From the NCBI GenBank assembly GCA_001465935.1, contig LNKV01000026.1:1-64000 (forward strand): 64,000 nucleotides of DNA, written 5' to 3'. Positions within the stretch are counted from its first letter, which is position 1. Every line of letters begins with the position of its first letter. Shown here one piece after another: positions 1 to 12,284 of the stretch. This stretch comes from Clarireedia homoeocarpa. Its lineage: Eukaryota; Ascomycota; Leotiomycetes; Helotiales; Rutstroemiaceae. The notes below the pieces were generated by a model. It was not told the DNA's origin, ran no database searches, and saw nothing but the letters and a program-made list of their open reading frames with translations. A program made the translations under genes and the position numbers.

Positions 1-544
1 ATCCTCTTAGCTCTGTAGTTGTTAATTCTAAGGTCATTCAGTGTCTTAACTGGCAGTCTCGTCACATATATTGCACTCGCTTTGTCTTGTTCGAAGGGGA
101 AATCTACTTCTTAACATAGGCCTGCTTATAGCGCCGAGCCTGTTTAGTATATCGACGTAGATTCCGACCTAGTTGGCGCGGTTTAAGACGAATATTGTGA
201 TACTGAAGTTGAACCTTATATACTTGATCGCGTACCGGGTTCGAAGCAGGATCAACCAGCTGTTTATAGGTCTCGGGGGAGTGTCGCAATGGTGGCCCTA
301 GATTATTTGAGAGCTTGCGAGTATGATGATACGCGTTATCCCCAAACTTTTTGCGTTGTTCGATCAAATAATATACGGTGCTTCGTGCAATGCCAAAACG
401 GGTTGCGAAGGAGGGTACTGACTCCTTAGGCTTCCTACTGTCCAACGTATCGTAGAATCGTATTCTTTTTTTAGTCGAATGTTCCTTATATATAACCTGA
501 CTAGGAGGTGTAATATCGCGTCTTGTACGTCTGGTGTTGACCAT
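1..544 (-). pseudogene. Decayed transposase fragment (Tc1/mariner-like N-terminal part)
   Basis: A 146-codon open frame (104-544) starts with a very basic segment (NTRRTRRD), then a helix-turn-helix-like stretch around FATRFGIARSTVYYLIEQRK, and ends in further basic helices. This layout fits the DNA-binding N-terminus of fungal Tc1/mariner-type transposases, but no DDE catalytic part is present. The frame stops with TAG at 104-106. Reading on past that stop gives a further lysine/arginine-rich stretch, interrupted again by TGA at about 60-62 and about 33-35. That suggests a decayed reading frame, possibly by C-to-T mutation, rather than a natural end. The window edge cuts off the rest. Similarity is by eye, so the transposon family is inferred; a short DNA-binding protein of other origin is the alternative. 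Confidence 0.5.
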
Positions 545-1008
545 TTTTAATGTAGTTGATTAAAAGGTGTCACTTATTGAAAATTATTTTTATGAGGTTT
601 TTCGCTTAAAATCCGCGTCCAATGAGTTAGTACACCCCCTGGTGGATCTAGATATCTATCTTTGTTATGGTGAATACTAAGAAACTCTCCAACACGGTGA
701 TACATTACTAATTCTATATCATATTTGAACAAGGGCAGCCAGCATCAGCACTCTGCGACTCATTGGATCATTCTTCTTTGATAATGCATAAGTTATTAAA
801 TATTTGGTATTTGCAGAACTATCACAGCAGGGTAAAATGAACCCCACTCATATCGATGACTTCTCATGAAAGAACAACCATCATTGGTAGCACCATCCAG
901 TGGTGAGATGAAAATCTTGTGATCAACCGACACAACACGGCTCGACATGTTGAGCTACTGCTTTGTATGGCAGCTTCTGCTAGAGCTCCTACGCACCGGT
1001 GCAGATCC
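545..1008. other. Gap between transposase relic and regulator gene
   Basis: No gene is visible. The segment is AT-rich. A possible element end lies near 631-641, where the minus strand reads CAGGGGGTGTA upstream of the transposase fragment; the matching inverted end would be outside the window, so this is only a candidate. Confidence 0.3.
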
Positions 1009-2992
1009 CTACGCGATCAAAATATCCCAAGCCATGAAATTTCGGGTTCTTACAGCGTCAATGACTGCATCGGTAGGCTTCATATCTGCACCTCTTCTCC
1101 AATACTCCTCCAGACACTCTAATGATTCGCGGAATGTTCCTATCCATGCTACATTTGGGGATGACAGCAAGCTTCTAAAAAAGTCATACTGGCTCGGCTC
1201 TGCTACAGATGCTGCCACGCATAACGGCCAGTGTAGTAGGCTTGATAACTCTGGATTGTTGATATAAGTGTAAGACTCAAGAGCCCGACTGAGTCCTTGT
1301 TGAATCTCCGGTAGCTTTGGTAAGGCCCCCGATAGTACCACCTCAAGAAGGATGGATATGGAACAAGCAAAAATGTGTGTTACGACAAGTATGCCGTAGT
1401 CTGGTGATTGAAGTCCTGTGTCCGTAGCTCTGCTACTATTTGGCGGGCTTTTCTTGAAGTTGTTTATCTCTTCCATATTAAGAGCGATACCCCTTTCCAA
1501 AGTCGTCTTAATAGGTAAGGCTCTTGACATCAGCTCTCGTAAACTCAGTAGCCCTTCGGCCTGCGTTTTCCCCTTCCAACTACGCAGGGAATAAACGTCC
1601 AAAAGTATGCTAAATAGCCAACTGCGACACTGGAGAGCTCCCTGTAAAGGAATACCATAAGAGGATCCTTGGAGTAGCTGTTGATACCGTTCACTCAATG
1701 CCGGAACTGAGTTTCTAGCGAGGCTCGATAAAATATCGAATCTGATGATGCAGCCAATGAGAAAGACTTTAGCTGACTCGACCACATCCATCTCACTGTC
1801 TTTCTCATCATAACTGCAAGGTCCGAAAGATCCAAACGGTTGATCTAGACGATCGATCCAAGAATTGACAATTGAGATACCCGCGTCTAAATGGGAGCGC
1901 CAATCAGAGGATCTTGACTTGTACAAACGCTTTACGATTCGCTTTAGTATATGCAAGCAATGACTGAATAGATTGACTTACAGCAGAATGCAAAAACATA
2001 ACTATACAAGCTAAAAGAGAGACATCTTCGTACGATCTAGGGTCTTGTAACTCAATCTGAAATTTTTTGATCGCCACGTCATACTGAGGTGTGTGCCCAT
2101 CGCTACCCTCATCTAGATGAAGATCCTTACGCTCTCTTTTGTCTGTATTTGTTTGAAGATACTTGTGGGAGCTACTCAAGGCTAATGTCCCATGATATAG
2201 TGGCTGTGACTTAGAAACCAACCACATAATGTGGCCTTGGTCAAAAGCAGATGTATGCAACTGGCAAAATGGAAATTGCCAATTAAACACCTTCTCAAAG
2301 TAGTAGGCCAAGAATGTAGCATCTTCGACTTTGTCAATTGCCAGTACTGATTTGGTCGAAGCAGAGGGGTGAGTTGTCTTGGGAGACTGCTTTGACCTAG
2401 ATGTGTTTCCCCAAATATCTATGGCCCGGGGCTTCGTAATAGACTGTGATGGAAAGTAGATGGCATGCGTAGATGTCGATTCCTTCTCAAAAGTGTAGTT
2501 ATCTGAAAGGGAGGTTTCGATCCCACGTGATGTACCTTGTGGCTCAGGAAGATATATATCTGTGACGGGAAAGTCCGGGAATGTAAGGTCATCTAAAGCA
2601 GGAAAGGTACAATCAAAATTACCCAAGCGAGGAGAGCCTGGCGATAGGAAAGGAGAAAAAGATCGATTGTCCCAAATGGAGCTTTCTGGGGTTGTAGGGG
2701 TCACAACGGAGGCTAAGCTGAAATCATGACTGGAGTTCCGACAATGAGAATCGGTGCTGGAAACGTTCCCCCTGCGTCTTTTTCTTCTTACTTCCGCGAC
2801 CATCTGCTTGATCTTTGTTGCTTGTGCCTTCTGCCTTGAGCCTCTGTCCATCCAGGCAGGCTGTTGGCCATAACCATAGCACTCCAGTTCCAAAGATTTA
2901 CAGGCTGAGCAGATTGGGATTTCTTCGTCACATTTCCTCTTCCTCACACGACATGTCCAGCACCCTTTCATGCTTCGACACTCGTTCCTCAT
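1009..2992 (-). CDS. Zn2Cys6 fungal transcription factor
   Basis: Two exons, 1982-2992 and 1009-1917, are joined over a 64-nt intron (1918-1981, donor GTAAGT, acceptor ACAAG, phase 0) to give about 639 residues. The N-terminus has the binuclear zinc cluster with cysteines at 11, 14, 21, 28, 31 and 38 (CWTCRVRKRKC then CSAC), followed by a basic linker (RRKRRRG) for DNA binding. A Ser/Thr/Pro-rich linker follows, then from about residue 215 a helical region of the fungal-specific transcription factor type (DKVEDATFLAYYFEKVFNWQFPF, split here by the join further on). Such proteins are nuclear and bind CGG-type motifs; the target genes cannot be read from sequence. It is divergent from the UstYa-like gene at 4295 across 1.3 kb, which makes local co-regulation possible but unproven. 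A second in-frame Met lies at codon 8 (MKGCWTC) and could be the true start. Confidence 0.85.
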
Positions 2993-4294
2993 TGTTCAAG
3001 AATAATACAACAAATGATGGCCAAAAGAAATTGGTGAAAATAAGCGTATAGGAACCAACAGCTTCATCAAACATAATCGGCGCCATACATACTTGTATCT
3101 GCATCTAGCTGCCATCAACCGCGCTAACGTGATATTTAGAAATGCTCTATGTGACACTGGCGCATAAGCATATATTGGGACAAGCCTCCGTCAATGCGCT
3201 TGCGCCGTCATACTGTGCTGCCTTCCTATCGCAGTACCAATGCTAATAAGCAGAAGTGTATACCGCTACTATAAGATCCAGTGTTATGCAGCTGGATTTG
3301 ATTCACTCGTTATTGGGCGCTCTGATATTATGTAAGAGTTTAAGTGTAAAACTTATAGATAACATGCCCACATAATATATGCATTTGCGCCGCAGTGGTG
3401 CAGAGCCTTCCTATTGAGGAAGCTAGGCGGAATGCAATCTGCATTCCAGATGGCGAGTATCTCTGCGATCCGGGGGATCTATCGCCTTGGAAATATGAGT
3501 GGCTGGCGACAACTTTACTACCAAGGCCGTGTGGAAAAGAAGCACATCAAGCCGTGGTTGAGTGAAGCTTAAATCAGGGTGCGTATTTCGCTCAGAAAGT
3601 TGAAGATCCTATACTGGTGGAACTACCTTAGCACAGCAGGGGTGGGTAAGCTGAGGTGAGCAAGTATTGAACATCGCAGGACGCCAAGGTGGTTCGATTT
3701 TAGATAGATCTGAGAGATTTTCCCATAAACTGCCGGATTTGGGCCGTTTTCGGAGCAGAATCCGCCGTGAGGAATTCAACCCTTACTATCCCCCTTTACC
3801 CAGTAACCGAGGTATTTAAGCTTATTTTTCGAAGGAGGGCTGGAGTATTGTACCAGTGCTGGTTGTAGTTAAGAACTTACGAGTGTGGCATCAGATTCTT
3901 CTACGGCCGGCGGGGAGATGTAACCCCACCCCGGCGCCAAGATGTGGACGCTGCACGCCGCATCATCGTCACAGCTTGCCACCTCGATACGACTTTCCCT
4001 AATCATTTGTCTTGCTTTTGCTGATATGGAAACTAACCTCGCCAATGAGCCCTTTGTTGCTGCAACGGAAAGTCAGAATGTCTGATTCTTATATATTGAT
4101 ATCATGCTGGGAGGAGCAAGTTGAAGACATTGGCTGTCATTTAAGCACTGCTTCTGGCTCTATAATCTTATTAGCTTTGTCTCCCCAGATTTTAGGAGTT
4201 GAATCTGTCGCTCCTGGTCCAAACTTATATAAATCGTCGTCAATTTTCACTGCTCTCATCGTCTGTTTGAGGTTCATCTCTTTGTCATAATTCG
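2993..4294. other. Intergenic promoter region between regulator and UstYa-like gene
   Basis: No coding region is supported. It serves two divergent genes. Small open frames here have no family resemblance. A GC-rich patch at about 3900-3960 contrasts with the AT-rich surroundings. Confidence 0.4.
4226..4232 (+). promoter_or_regulatory. TATA box candidate for the UstYa-like gene
   Basis: TATATAA lies 63 nt before the ATG at 4295, a usual spacing for a fungal TATA element with a short leader. Confidence 0.45.
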
Positions 4295-5038
4295 ATGATG
4301 GAGAAATCTCTCTTTGCGCCAAAGCTTCACGGTCCCGAATATAAGAGGATACTCACCGAATATGACTCGTCTAGCGAGGATGGGTCCGAGATGAGCGTGA
4401 GCCGCTCGTGGTTCCGAGAACTCAGCAATGATCTACGGTCCAGGATCTCTAGAAGATTTTTACTTTCGGTTACATTGGTATCGATATTGTTGTTGTTCGT
4501 CTCGTCCCTGACAATAACAGGCCTGGTTATCTCCCATAGGAGAACACACCAGACCCATCAGGACCATCCCCTTCCTGAAGGGACAGCCTGTGGCGGTAAC
4601 CCGACTGATGCAAGACTGCAAGGATGTCGATTCGATCCGATGATGAGCGCATGGATAAAAGAAGAATGCGTGTTCGATGAGTTGATTGAACATGCTGGCG
4701 ACATCTTCACGAACTGGGATTGGTTCTCCGATGTCGACCTTACGCAGCCAATTCTCGGCAAGGACTTGGATGTCTTAAGGGCTGGAAACTATTCCAAGGT
4801 GTGGACCTCACACTCGAATGCACACGAGCTCCACTGCGTATATGTCTGGAGGAAGGTGGCTATGGCTTTGCGCCATGATCCTCCGTTGGCGGACACGAGC
4901 AATGCGTATCATCATGCGACCCATTGCGCTGCCAGTCTTGAGCAAGTGTTGCAGCGAAAGGCATTACCTGAGAAACCAGAATCATTTGAATTCCCTTTAA
5001 TGTATCATACATGTGCCGTTCTCAAGTACACCATTTGA
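4295..5038 (+). CDS. UstYa-like (DUF3328-related) single-pass membrane protein with HxxHC motifs
   Basis: A 247-residue protein without introns. Residues 1-54 form a polar, presumably cytosolic N-terminus with acidic and Arg-rich patches. Residues about 55-79 are a transmembrane helix. The lumenal part starts with a CGGNP..ARLQGCRFD segment seen in a large fungal family. Two histidine-cysteine motifs follow, HELHC at 177-181 and HHATHC at 206-211, the hallmark of UstYa/UstYb-type proteins. Some relatives act as oxidative cyclases on ribosomally made peptides or in other secondary metabolism, but many are of unknown role. No precursor peptide with internal repeats and no other biosynthetic gene is nearby, so function is left open. 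TATATAA at 4226 precedes the start. The coding frame ends cleanly with TGA after KYTI. Confidence 0.75.
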   Translation: MMEKSLFAPKLHGPEYKRILTEYDSSSEDGSEMSVSRSWFRELSNDLRSRISRRFLLSVTLVSILLLFVSSLTITGLVISHRRTHQTHQDHPLPEGTACGGNPTDARLQGCRFDPMMSAWIKEECVFDELIEHAGDIFTNWDWFSDVDLTQPILGKDLDVLRAGNYSKVWTSHSNAHELHCVYVWRKVAMALRHDPPLADTSNAYHHATHCAASLEQVLQRKALPEKPESFEFPLMYHTCAVLKYTI

Positions 5039-6329
5039 TGAAGTGGTGGTAGGAGAGTTCCTAGTACAGCTTGAAGATGGATTCTTATGGCTTGAAAAAC
5101 GCTTTTCGTTGACTTTCGGTCGAACAACGCTGGTTCATATTTCGAGAGAATTTAGTTCAGTGCGAGGAAAGAACGAGTGAATGCGAGATGGTGGGACTGG
5201 AAGGCCTCCCTGCACCATTAGATGATGTATTGGACAGGAAGAGGACCATGTGAAATGTACCCTTGATTTCTTTTGGAGGCTCGTGATTTATGACTTTTCT
5301 CACACTGATTGAGATTCTTCTCTACCAGCGGTGAACAATTTTGATCCAAGTTTTGTTCCCAGAAGTATGACCTACCGGTGTCTGATACAGAAATCGAAGT
5401 TCTGAAGTTCATTTGATGACCTGAAGCGAATGAAAAGCCAGAGATGGTGATAATCAAGTGAAATTCCTCCGAGAGAGTGTGCGTATATGGGTGTAATCAA
5501 GTAAGACAATTGAGTTTCTTTCGACATTGGATGTACTAGTATTATCTGCTGAAGCACGAAGTCAGCTGCCTGGCACGTGAGTTTTCGTGCCAGGACTATC
5601 AGCTCGGAATTCATAACATAATAGAAAGCTGGGATATATTACCAGTAAGAATAACAGTAAGCACCGAGTTCAAACACAGCTAGCTTTGACAGTACCTCGT
5701 ATGTGCATCAGCAAACATAAATATCCAAATCCTTCTGAAGGGATACATGACTATCCTAAGATCAGTGCTTCAGAGATTTTGCGGGGACAATAAAATGCAA
5801 CTTCAATGCGTGAAAACGTGGCTCAAATCCGCAGAATGAAACCTCTTCAGCTATTCATTATATCAGTGGGAAGCTCACTCACCGATGTTTGCGATGCAGT
5901 CATGGGATGCGCTGTATATATTCCCGTGCTGGTTATCGGCCCAACGAACTGTCCGATGGCGCTGATTCTGACCCATCTCGTACCACAATACACAACCACT
6001 CGAACATCATAAAGCTCAGCATGCAAGGGGCCAATTCAATATGTGTTACAGGCCAATCGGCTGAGGTTTACATTAACAGTCACATGGCGCAACAAGGATT
6101 ACTCCAAGACATGGTTCATAAAATTTAATTCTCATGCACTCTTCTGTCAATCCCCAGTATTACGAACGTACCAGGGGCTCGGAAAAGAAGCCGCGGTGTA
6201 TGTAAGACAAAAGATGCATGCAGACAGCCCTAAGGCAGCCGCATCATGCGGGGAGCCTCAGCTCGTGGTCGTACAATCTCACATCAGATCGTTCCAGATC
6301 CGGTATACAACGTCCAACGTCCACGCTTT
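5039..6329. other. Intergenic region, no gene recognised
   Basis: About 1.3 kb between the UstYa-like gene and the convergent secreted-protein gene. Short open frames in it overlap each other, have no signal or motif and are treated as chance. Confidence 0.4.
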
Positions 6330-7120
6330 CTATGCTGATTTAGCGCAAGCAAAAACAGTAGTAGTGGTCGGATCGGCTGCATAAACCGTCGTCGTAAACT
6401 TGGCAACGGGGCCCACGCCACCCAGATTTTTCACGGTGAGCGAACAGCCGGCACAATCCACGCTATTCGTCTCCGTCACCGTAGACGGGTAAACTGTTTT
6501 CGTAGGTCCTAGATCGAATGTCTTGAACTGGTTGAGAGTTGTTGTGCAAGGTGTTGCTGAAGCGTCTTGTCTCTTGGCGTTGGCGGCCCCAGGAGTTGTG
6601 GTCACAGTGACTGTTTCTGTTGATGTCGCACAGCCTGTTTGGCAGCTGGCGCATGCGCCTGGGATTGTGACGGTAGGTGTCGTTTTTCCACAGCAGGAAT
6701 CGCTGGGAGGAACCGAGATGGTGGTCGTGGCTAACAGAAGACAGAAGGGAACTGGACCGCAGGTTTTGGGATCGAAGGATTGGGTCCCAGAGCATGCTGA
6801 GAAGTAGAATGTTAGATTTCTGATATGAGAATAGGGCATAAACTTACGGAAGGAATTTTGCACTGAGGTGACTGTGCGTGTGTAGCATGAATGGGGTACC
6901 GATTGCACCGTGGTGATGGTGCTAACATAAGTAGTGGTGATCAAGCTCGGTGCGCAGGTGCCAACAGATCGCTGATTGAAAGCTTCTGGAAGACCGCTGA
7001 CATTCTGGCTAGAAAAACGTTCAGCGCCAGACTAGGTAAGATGATAGAGGTGAGGTGGTCAAGGTATTCTTACAGCACAGAAAGCAGAATGACTGCAAAG
7101 GCATTGAGGCGATACATCAT
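6330..7120 (-). CDS. Secreted Thr- and Cys-rich protein of unknown function
   Basis: Three exons (7074-7120, 6848-7008, 6330-6796) are joined over introns 7009-7073 and 6797-6847, both GT-AG and with consistent phase, giving about 224 residues. The first exon encodes a signal peptide (MMYRLNAFAVILLSVL) that continues into QNVSGLPEAF, where cleavage is expected. The mature protein is rich in Thr (ITTTYVSTITT, TETVTVTTT) and has paired cysteines (SCCGKT, CASCQTGC, CAGC), suggesting O-glycosylation and disulfides, as in cell-wall or extracellular proteins. A KRQDA segment in the middle resembles a KEX2-type processing site. I recognise no domain. A TATA-like element lies 110 nt upstream. It could be a structural wall protein or an effector; sequence alone does not decide. 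Confidence 0.75.
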
Positions 7121-8037
7121 GAAGGAGGTGTTGAGGTTGGCGACTTGAGAGTATGTATATGGGAATGAGAATGATATAGACTTCAACCAAGTGTCTTGAT
7201 ACTCTCACTGGGAAGGGAGAGACAGCTTCTTTTATACCTTTCGAAAAAGCCTATCTTCTTTCCACCCTCGTTCCTCTGCGAATCAACTATTGACGCTTGC
7301 TGAAGGGAACGGAGCATCTTTTGGACCATTCCGATAGGGTAGATGCCTAGTGGTAGGCTTTTCACCTCAAATTTTACGCTGAAATCTGCAAGTCGGCGGA
7401 ATCAATCAGAGAGCCTGCGATTTCATGGTGCCATCCCAGGCAATAAGCTGATGTTCGTATTTGACTGTGCCGTTTTTGTGCTACACGATGAGCACAGTTC
7501 TAGAACTAGCACAAGATAGTATCTATCACCAGGGCTGCCCTAACTGTCCGACCACCAGAAAACTTTCTATCAAAGTTGAATCGTTGCAACTTTGCTTAGA
7601 GTATACTTCGCCGAATATAAATTCAGTGTAGTAGCTACTTGTACTTTACTAAATATACAAGATCTTAATTTTGGTATTGGACAAGATTTTAAACTGATCC
7701 AAAGGTGGTCAAGCGGGGGCTCACTGTCATGCATAAAAATGTTTGTGAATGAGATGACATGTTCATAGAACTTATGAAATCTGGTGATTGCACCAAATTT
7801 AAATATTCTCTTACATAATATAAAGAGCAATCGTCCCATACTTTACACATCAGTCATACATAGCCAGCATTCAAATCATCCTATGACGCCCACTTAATGC
7901 AAGCCATTCGCTATGCTTTCCTAATCATGACACCTGAGTTTGAACACCTGCCTCGCCAATGCAACTACAATCCAAAATCCCCACCAAAACCCTAACGATA
8001 CTCGTACAAAAATCTGAAAATTCTCAGCTTGAGATGT
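7121..8037. other. Intergenic region with promoter of the secreted-protein gene
   Basis: About 0.9 kb. On the minus strand TATAAAA at 7230-7236 lies about 110 nt upstream of the secreted-protein start and is a plausible TATA box. The rest is AT-rich and holds no recognisable gene; it also contains the RPO41 3' end region. Confidence 0.4.
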
Positions 8038-11000
8038 TCAAGAGAAAAAGTATTGACTTCTACTAAGCCGAGTGACGTCAAAAGCCCCCTTTAGTACGGT
8101 TAGTCTCAGCTGATAATCGGGTACGAGAATCATCTTACCTTTTTAGGAATCGGAGCAAATTTCAGAGGGATCCATATCCATGTAGGGGACTTTTTACTGC
8201 TCGAGCGCGGCGCGATTGTCGCTTCAAAGGAATTTTTGGCGGTAGGTTCTGAAGATTCTACCGCATCTGCGGGAGGAGTAACTCCAGCCTCGACGTCATT
8301 GGCTTGTGCCTCTGATGGCATGTTCTCTTCTAAGATTTCTTCCATTGTTCCATCATCCTCTGCTGTCAACCTCGAACTGGCTAAGCTTCCTAACGCGAGA
8401 CTTTCCAGCTCCGGCTCATGGTCAAGGTCCGTGTCTGAAGCCATTTCCTCATAAATGCTAGCGGCGGTGACCATTTTCCGTCCTTTCTCAACGTCTTCCG
8501 GGTTGGATGAGCTTAGTAGGCGTAGCCTTTCGACTTCTTTTAGCAAGTCTGCATTTTTACTCCGTTCGCTAAGGGAGAGTGCTTTGCGGTGGCTAACGAT
8601 CTTTTTAAAAGCTGCTGACGATGGTCGGACAGCCGCTAATTGCATATGCCCCTTGTAGCGAGCGTTGAATTCGGCTGCCAAACGTCCAATTACATCATCA
8701 CTGTGCATTTCAATGAATGCATCTCTCAAAATCATGTTCATAGAATCTATATCGCATGCATGAGTCCAGAATGAGTCATGTACAGCAGCGAAAGCAAGCT
8801 TGGCGTCATGGCATTTCGTTGCAGAGAGAAGCATATGCGTCGCATCCAGAGAATGGATGAAGTTAGGTGGAAAAGCTTGAAATTGCTTGCGCATATTGAC
8901 AGGATCCGATCGGTGTGGGTCAGTCAGACTGATAGATTGAAGATTTGTCTTAACTGAGCGAGTCTTGGAGCTTCGATAGGGCTGAACGACTGGCATATTC
9001 AATGGAGTCGTCCATACTACGCTGCTCTTGAACTGAGCTATCTCATCGAGCTGCGCGGCTTTAAGGCGACGCCCAGTCTTCTTTTCGACGAATTCCGAGG
9101 CTATGCGTTCAATCTGCTCAGGGGTAAGGCTCTTCGAAACTCGCGTAGCACAGTCTCCAAGCCAGTACTGGATATCATGTGCGCCTTTGAACATAGTCGA
9201 GAGAGCTGTGAAGATTTTCATTGCCACATAAGTTGATAACGTATTCGCGTTGGCTTCAGCTGTTTCTGGTAAGTCCTTGTAAGCTGCTACAAGTTGCTTC
9301 CGTACTTGAGCTTTAGCGCCAATGAATGTAACTCCATAAACGTTGGTCATGACTGTTTGCTTAACCACTTTGCGAGTGATTCTTCCCTCAAGGTACTTTG
9401 CTAGTTTATGACCCTTTTCCATATCCTTAGAAATGCTCTCCTTGACAAGATCTGCGACTGCCGTGTAGACATCGGCAGGTCGATCACCAGGCTCAAGATT
9501 GACTTGTTGGGCGCCCCATATATCACCGCCCAAGGCCGCATAATGCTGGAGACCATTGCAAGTGCCATCTTGATGGACTGGTAAATGGGAGATAAAACTT
9601 GTGGGGTCGGGTGACTCTAGGGCGTTCCTAAGCTCGATAGATGCCGCTAGACACTGCCATGGATCTTCAGCTGTCAGCCACCACCGTTTACCTCCAAGAG
9701 GATTTGAAGCAGAGTCATATATTTGTTCAATGTTTTTCATAGCGAATTCCTCTCGCTCTTTGAGACTTGCTTTGTCGAAGCCATAAACATTAGCTAGATG
9801 GACCTTGAGCCATTTTAGACCCGAGTTCCCGAGCGGTCTCCCTGTTCCAAACACTAGGAGTCCTCGACAGTGGTCCGCTCCCATGTGATTAAGATATGGT
9901 GGAATCGGATAAGCTCTGCCACGGAAATCCATATTATGAGGAAAATAGAAAATCCTCTTGCGTAGGGCTCGCGCAATCTCGAGTTGAAAGTTCTGGAAGC
10001 AACGTTGAGAGTGGAAGGCTCCTTTAGTATTTTCAAGCTTTTTAACGGCAGTTATCCATCGTCGTCGTTCCAGAGGGTCGGTTGACGCATCGGGCTCTGG
10101 CGGATAATCGAGCTTAGGATTGGCAGGAGCAAGATTCGCAATTGGTTCACCCGAGTTCCAAGCTTCTAACATAACGTCGAAAACCGGCTCATTGATACTC
10201 CACGCTTGCTCGCCAAGAATATTGAGCCCCTCAAGGACTCTAGTCATGTTTCCCCTATCGATAGCAGCATTTGCGTAGACTCTCTGGTCTCGACTACCAT
10301 TCTTGACTCGCATCACCTTGCCTGGGTGGCTTAGGAATCCACCTGAAGCAAAATTCGTCCATGGCTCAGGCTTTACCAGCATAGGTAAATGCTTCGCTAA
10401 AAGACTATGGACAGGTTCACGCCTTAGCCGCTCCACGAGCTCTTTGTGGGCCATAACCACACCCTGCTTTCTCCCCATTTTGTATTGTTGCCCATGTGAA
10501 AACGCAGCTTGCATCTGAGTAATGGTTTCTCCGGTTTCTGGATCTTGCATGGTGACAGGTACTCGAGCAACGTCGAGCATCGCCGACAACAGATAAGAGC
10601 CTACTTCGGCTTTAATTGACGTGGGCCACTGCTTCTCAACAATCATATTGTAGAGAGCTTCCTCGTTTTCAACCGACCTCGAACCCGCAACAGCTTCGGC
10701 TTTTATTTTGAGGGCTTGGATTATCCGAAATTTATGCGAGGAGGATTGTTTGGGATCACTCCAGACGATTCTGCGGTAATTGTCTTCTCTGGAAATGCTT
10801 TCCATAATACTCTCGCCCTCAATGTTTTTAGCAATTGTCATGATTGCACTTGCTAGAGGAATTCCTCTATCGAGTCCCGTTGCGCTGATGCCATTCATCA
10901 AGGATAAGATCGTCAGAGCAGCCAGCTTGTTTGTGGGAATGCATCGTAGGAACGGTCCATATGAGCATCTTCTGGAATCTGCAGGGTTCCTTTGTACCTT

Positions 11001-12284
11001 CATCTCGGCCTCCTCCACCCTTACAATCTCTTCTTTTAAGGTTTGCTCCAATTTTTCCTGCCAATGCCACATCCTCGCCCCAATCGATTTTGTTTGCAAG
11101 CTCGAATTTAATCCCATTTTTGTCAGATTGGAGTTTTCATCTCTCCACCGATCTATGGCTGCTTGCACAGCGTCTTCCTCCAACTGCTTCTGAATCGCGC
11201 GCTTCTCATCTTCGCTCATTGCAGACAGATCATAACCGGCAGAGAAACTTGTGAAAAGAGACAATGACTGTTTCAGTGATTTAAGACCCAACCCTTTCTG
11301 CGCAGTGGGACGAACTTCGGCACCTGTGCTCACACCTACATTGGGCATCACTCCTTCAGGAATAGAATCTCTCTGGTTGGTTTCTGTATCGAGGTACTCC
11401 TCCGTCCCATCGAGTCCTTCAGCCAGATTGTAGGTTGGGCAGATATGTGTAATCGTGTTCAATTCCTCAGCAGTGAGAATATCCGCTCCTAACACCGCGA
11501 GTCCAGCATCGCCTTGTACCATATCCATATATCGTCGAACTAGTCGATCACGTCGATTACTGTCGGGCGACTGAAGCGATGCCTTGAGCATATATGCAAC
11601 AGTTACAGCATCTTGTGGCAGGCCTAGGCTTCGTATCTCTAGCTCAAACCACTGGTGCAGAGCCTGCGTGGCTTCCTCGGAAGGATTCATGATGATGTTC
11701 TCGACAGCGGCTCGTAAATAACGATTTTGCAAATCCAGTAATGTCTCCCGATCCATATCTGGATACTGGCTTACACGTTTCAATATCACAGTGGCACGCT
11801 CTATTCGTCCAACCTGCAGACAGGCCTCCAGAATTGATAACACCTCCTGCAGTGTCCCACCGACAGCATCTCGAGTTCGACGATGCTTTGTGGGCTGAGT
11901 CGCGCCATCATCCCCAAAGATTATCGGAGCTGGTCGTTTGGGCAGTGAATACGCCGATAAGGGCATGATGTTATCATAATTTGTTGACTTTGTTGACTGT
12001 GGTGAAGAGGATTGACGGAATCCCTCGAACGGAACATCATCGAATGATCCATACACCGCAGTAGCGAGTGACCGGGACGAAGCTCTGGTAGCACTGTCTC
12101 TGGAGTTTCGCCTCCTCCTCGTAGCAGATCCCAGAGGCTTTGAATCATTGTGGATTTTGCGGGTATGCTCGATGTGATTTAAGTTGATCGTTGGATAGAG
12201 AAAGGACATATAAGGTTGCTGGCGAGTAGCCGTATGGACAATTGCATTGTGACGAGCTTTTCGTCCCGCAGCTCGTACAAGCAT
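8038..12284 (-). CDS. RPO41: Mitochondrial DNA-directed RNA polymerase
   Basis: A single-subunit T7-like polymerase that transcribes mitochondrial DNA. The main exon is 8139-12284. A short last exon, 8038-8088, follows a 50-nt intron (8089-8138; donor GTAAGA, branch CTAAC) and adds GAFDVTRLSRSQYFFS, the family's conserved C-terminus; without it the protein would end early at PKKVR. Total is about 1398 residues. Polymerase motifs are visible: the DFRGRAYPIPPYLN region, motif A HQDGTCNGLQHY near residue 903 (catalytic Asp), motif B RKVVKQTVMTNVYG near 974 (catalytic Lys), and motif C VHDSFW near 1168 (second catalytic Asp). The chosen start (12284, MLVRAAGRKARHN) gives an arginine-rich mitochondrial presequence. 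The frame stays open 76 codons further upstream, but that part is hydrophobic and not presequence-like. It is divergent from ATP25. Confidence 0.95.
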
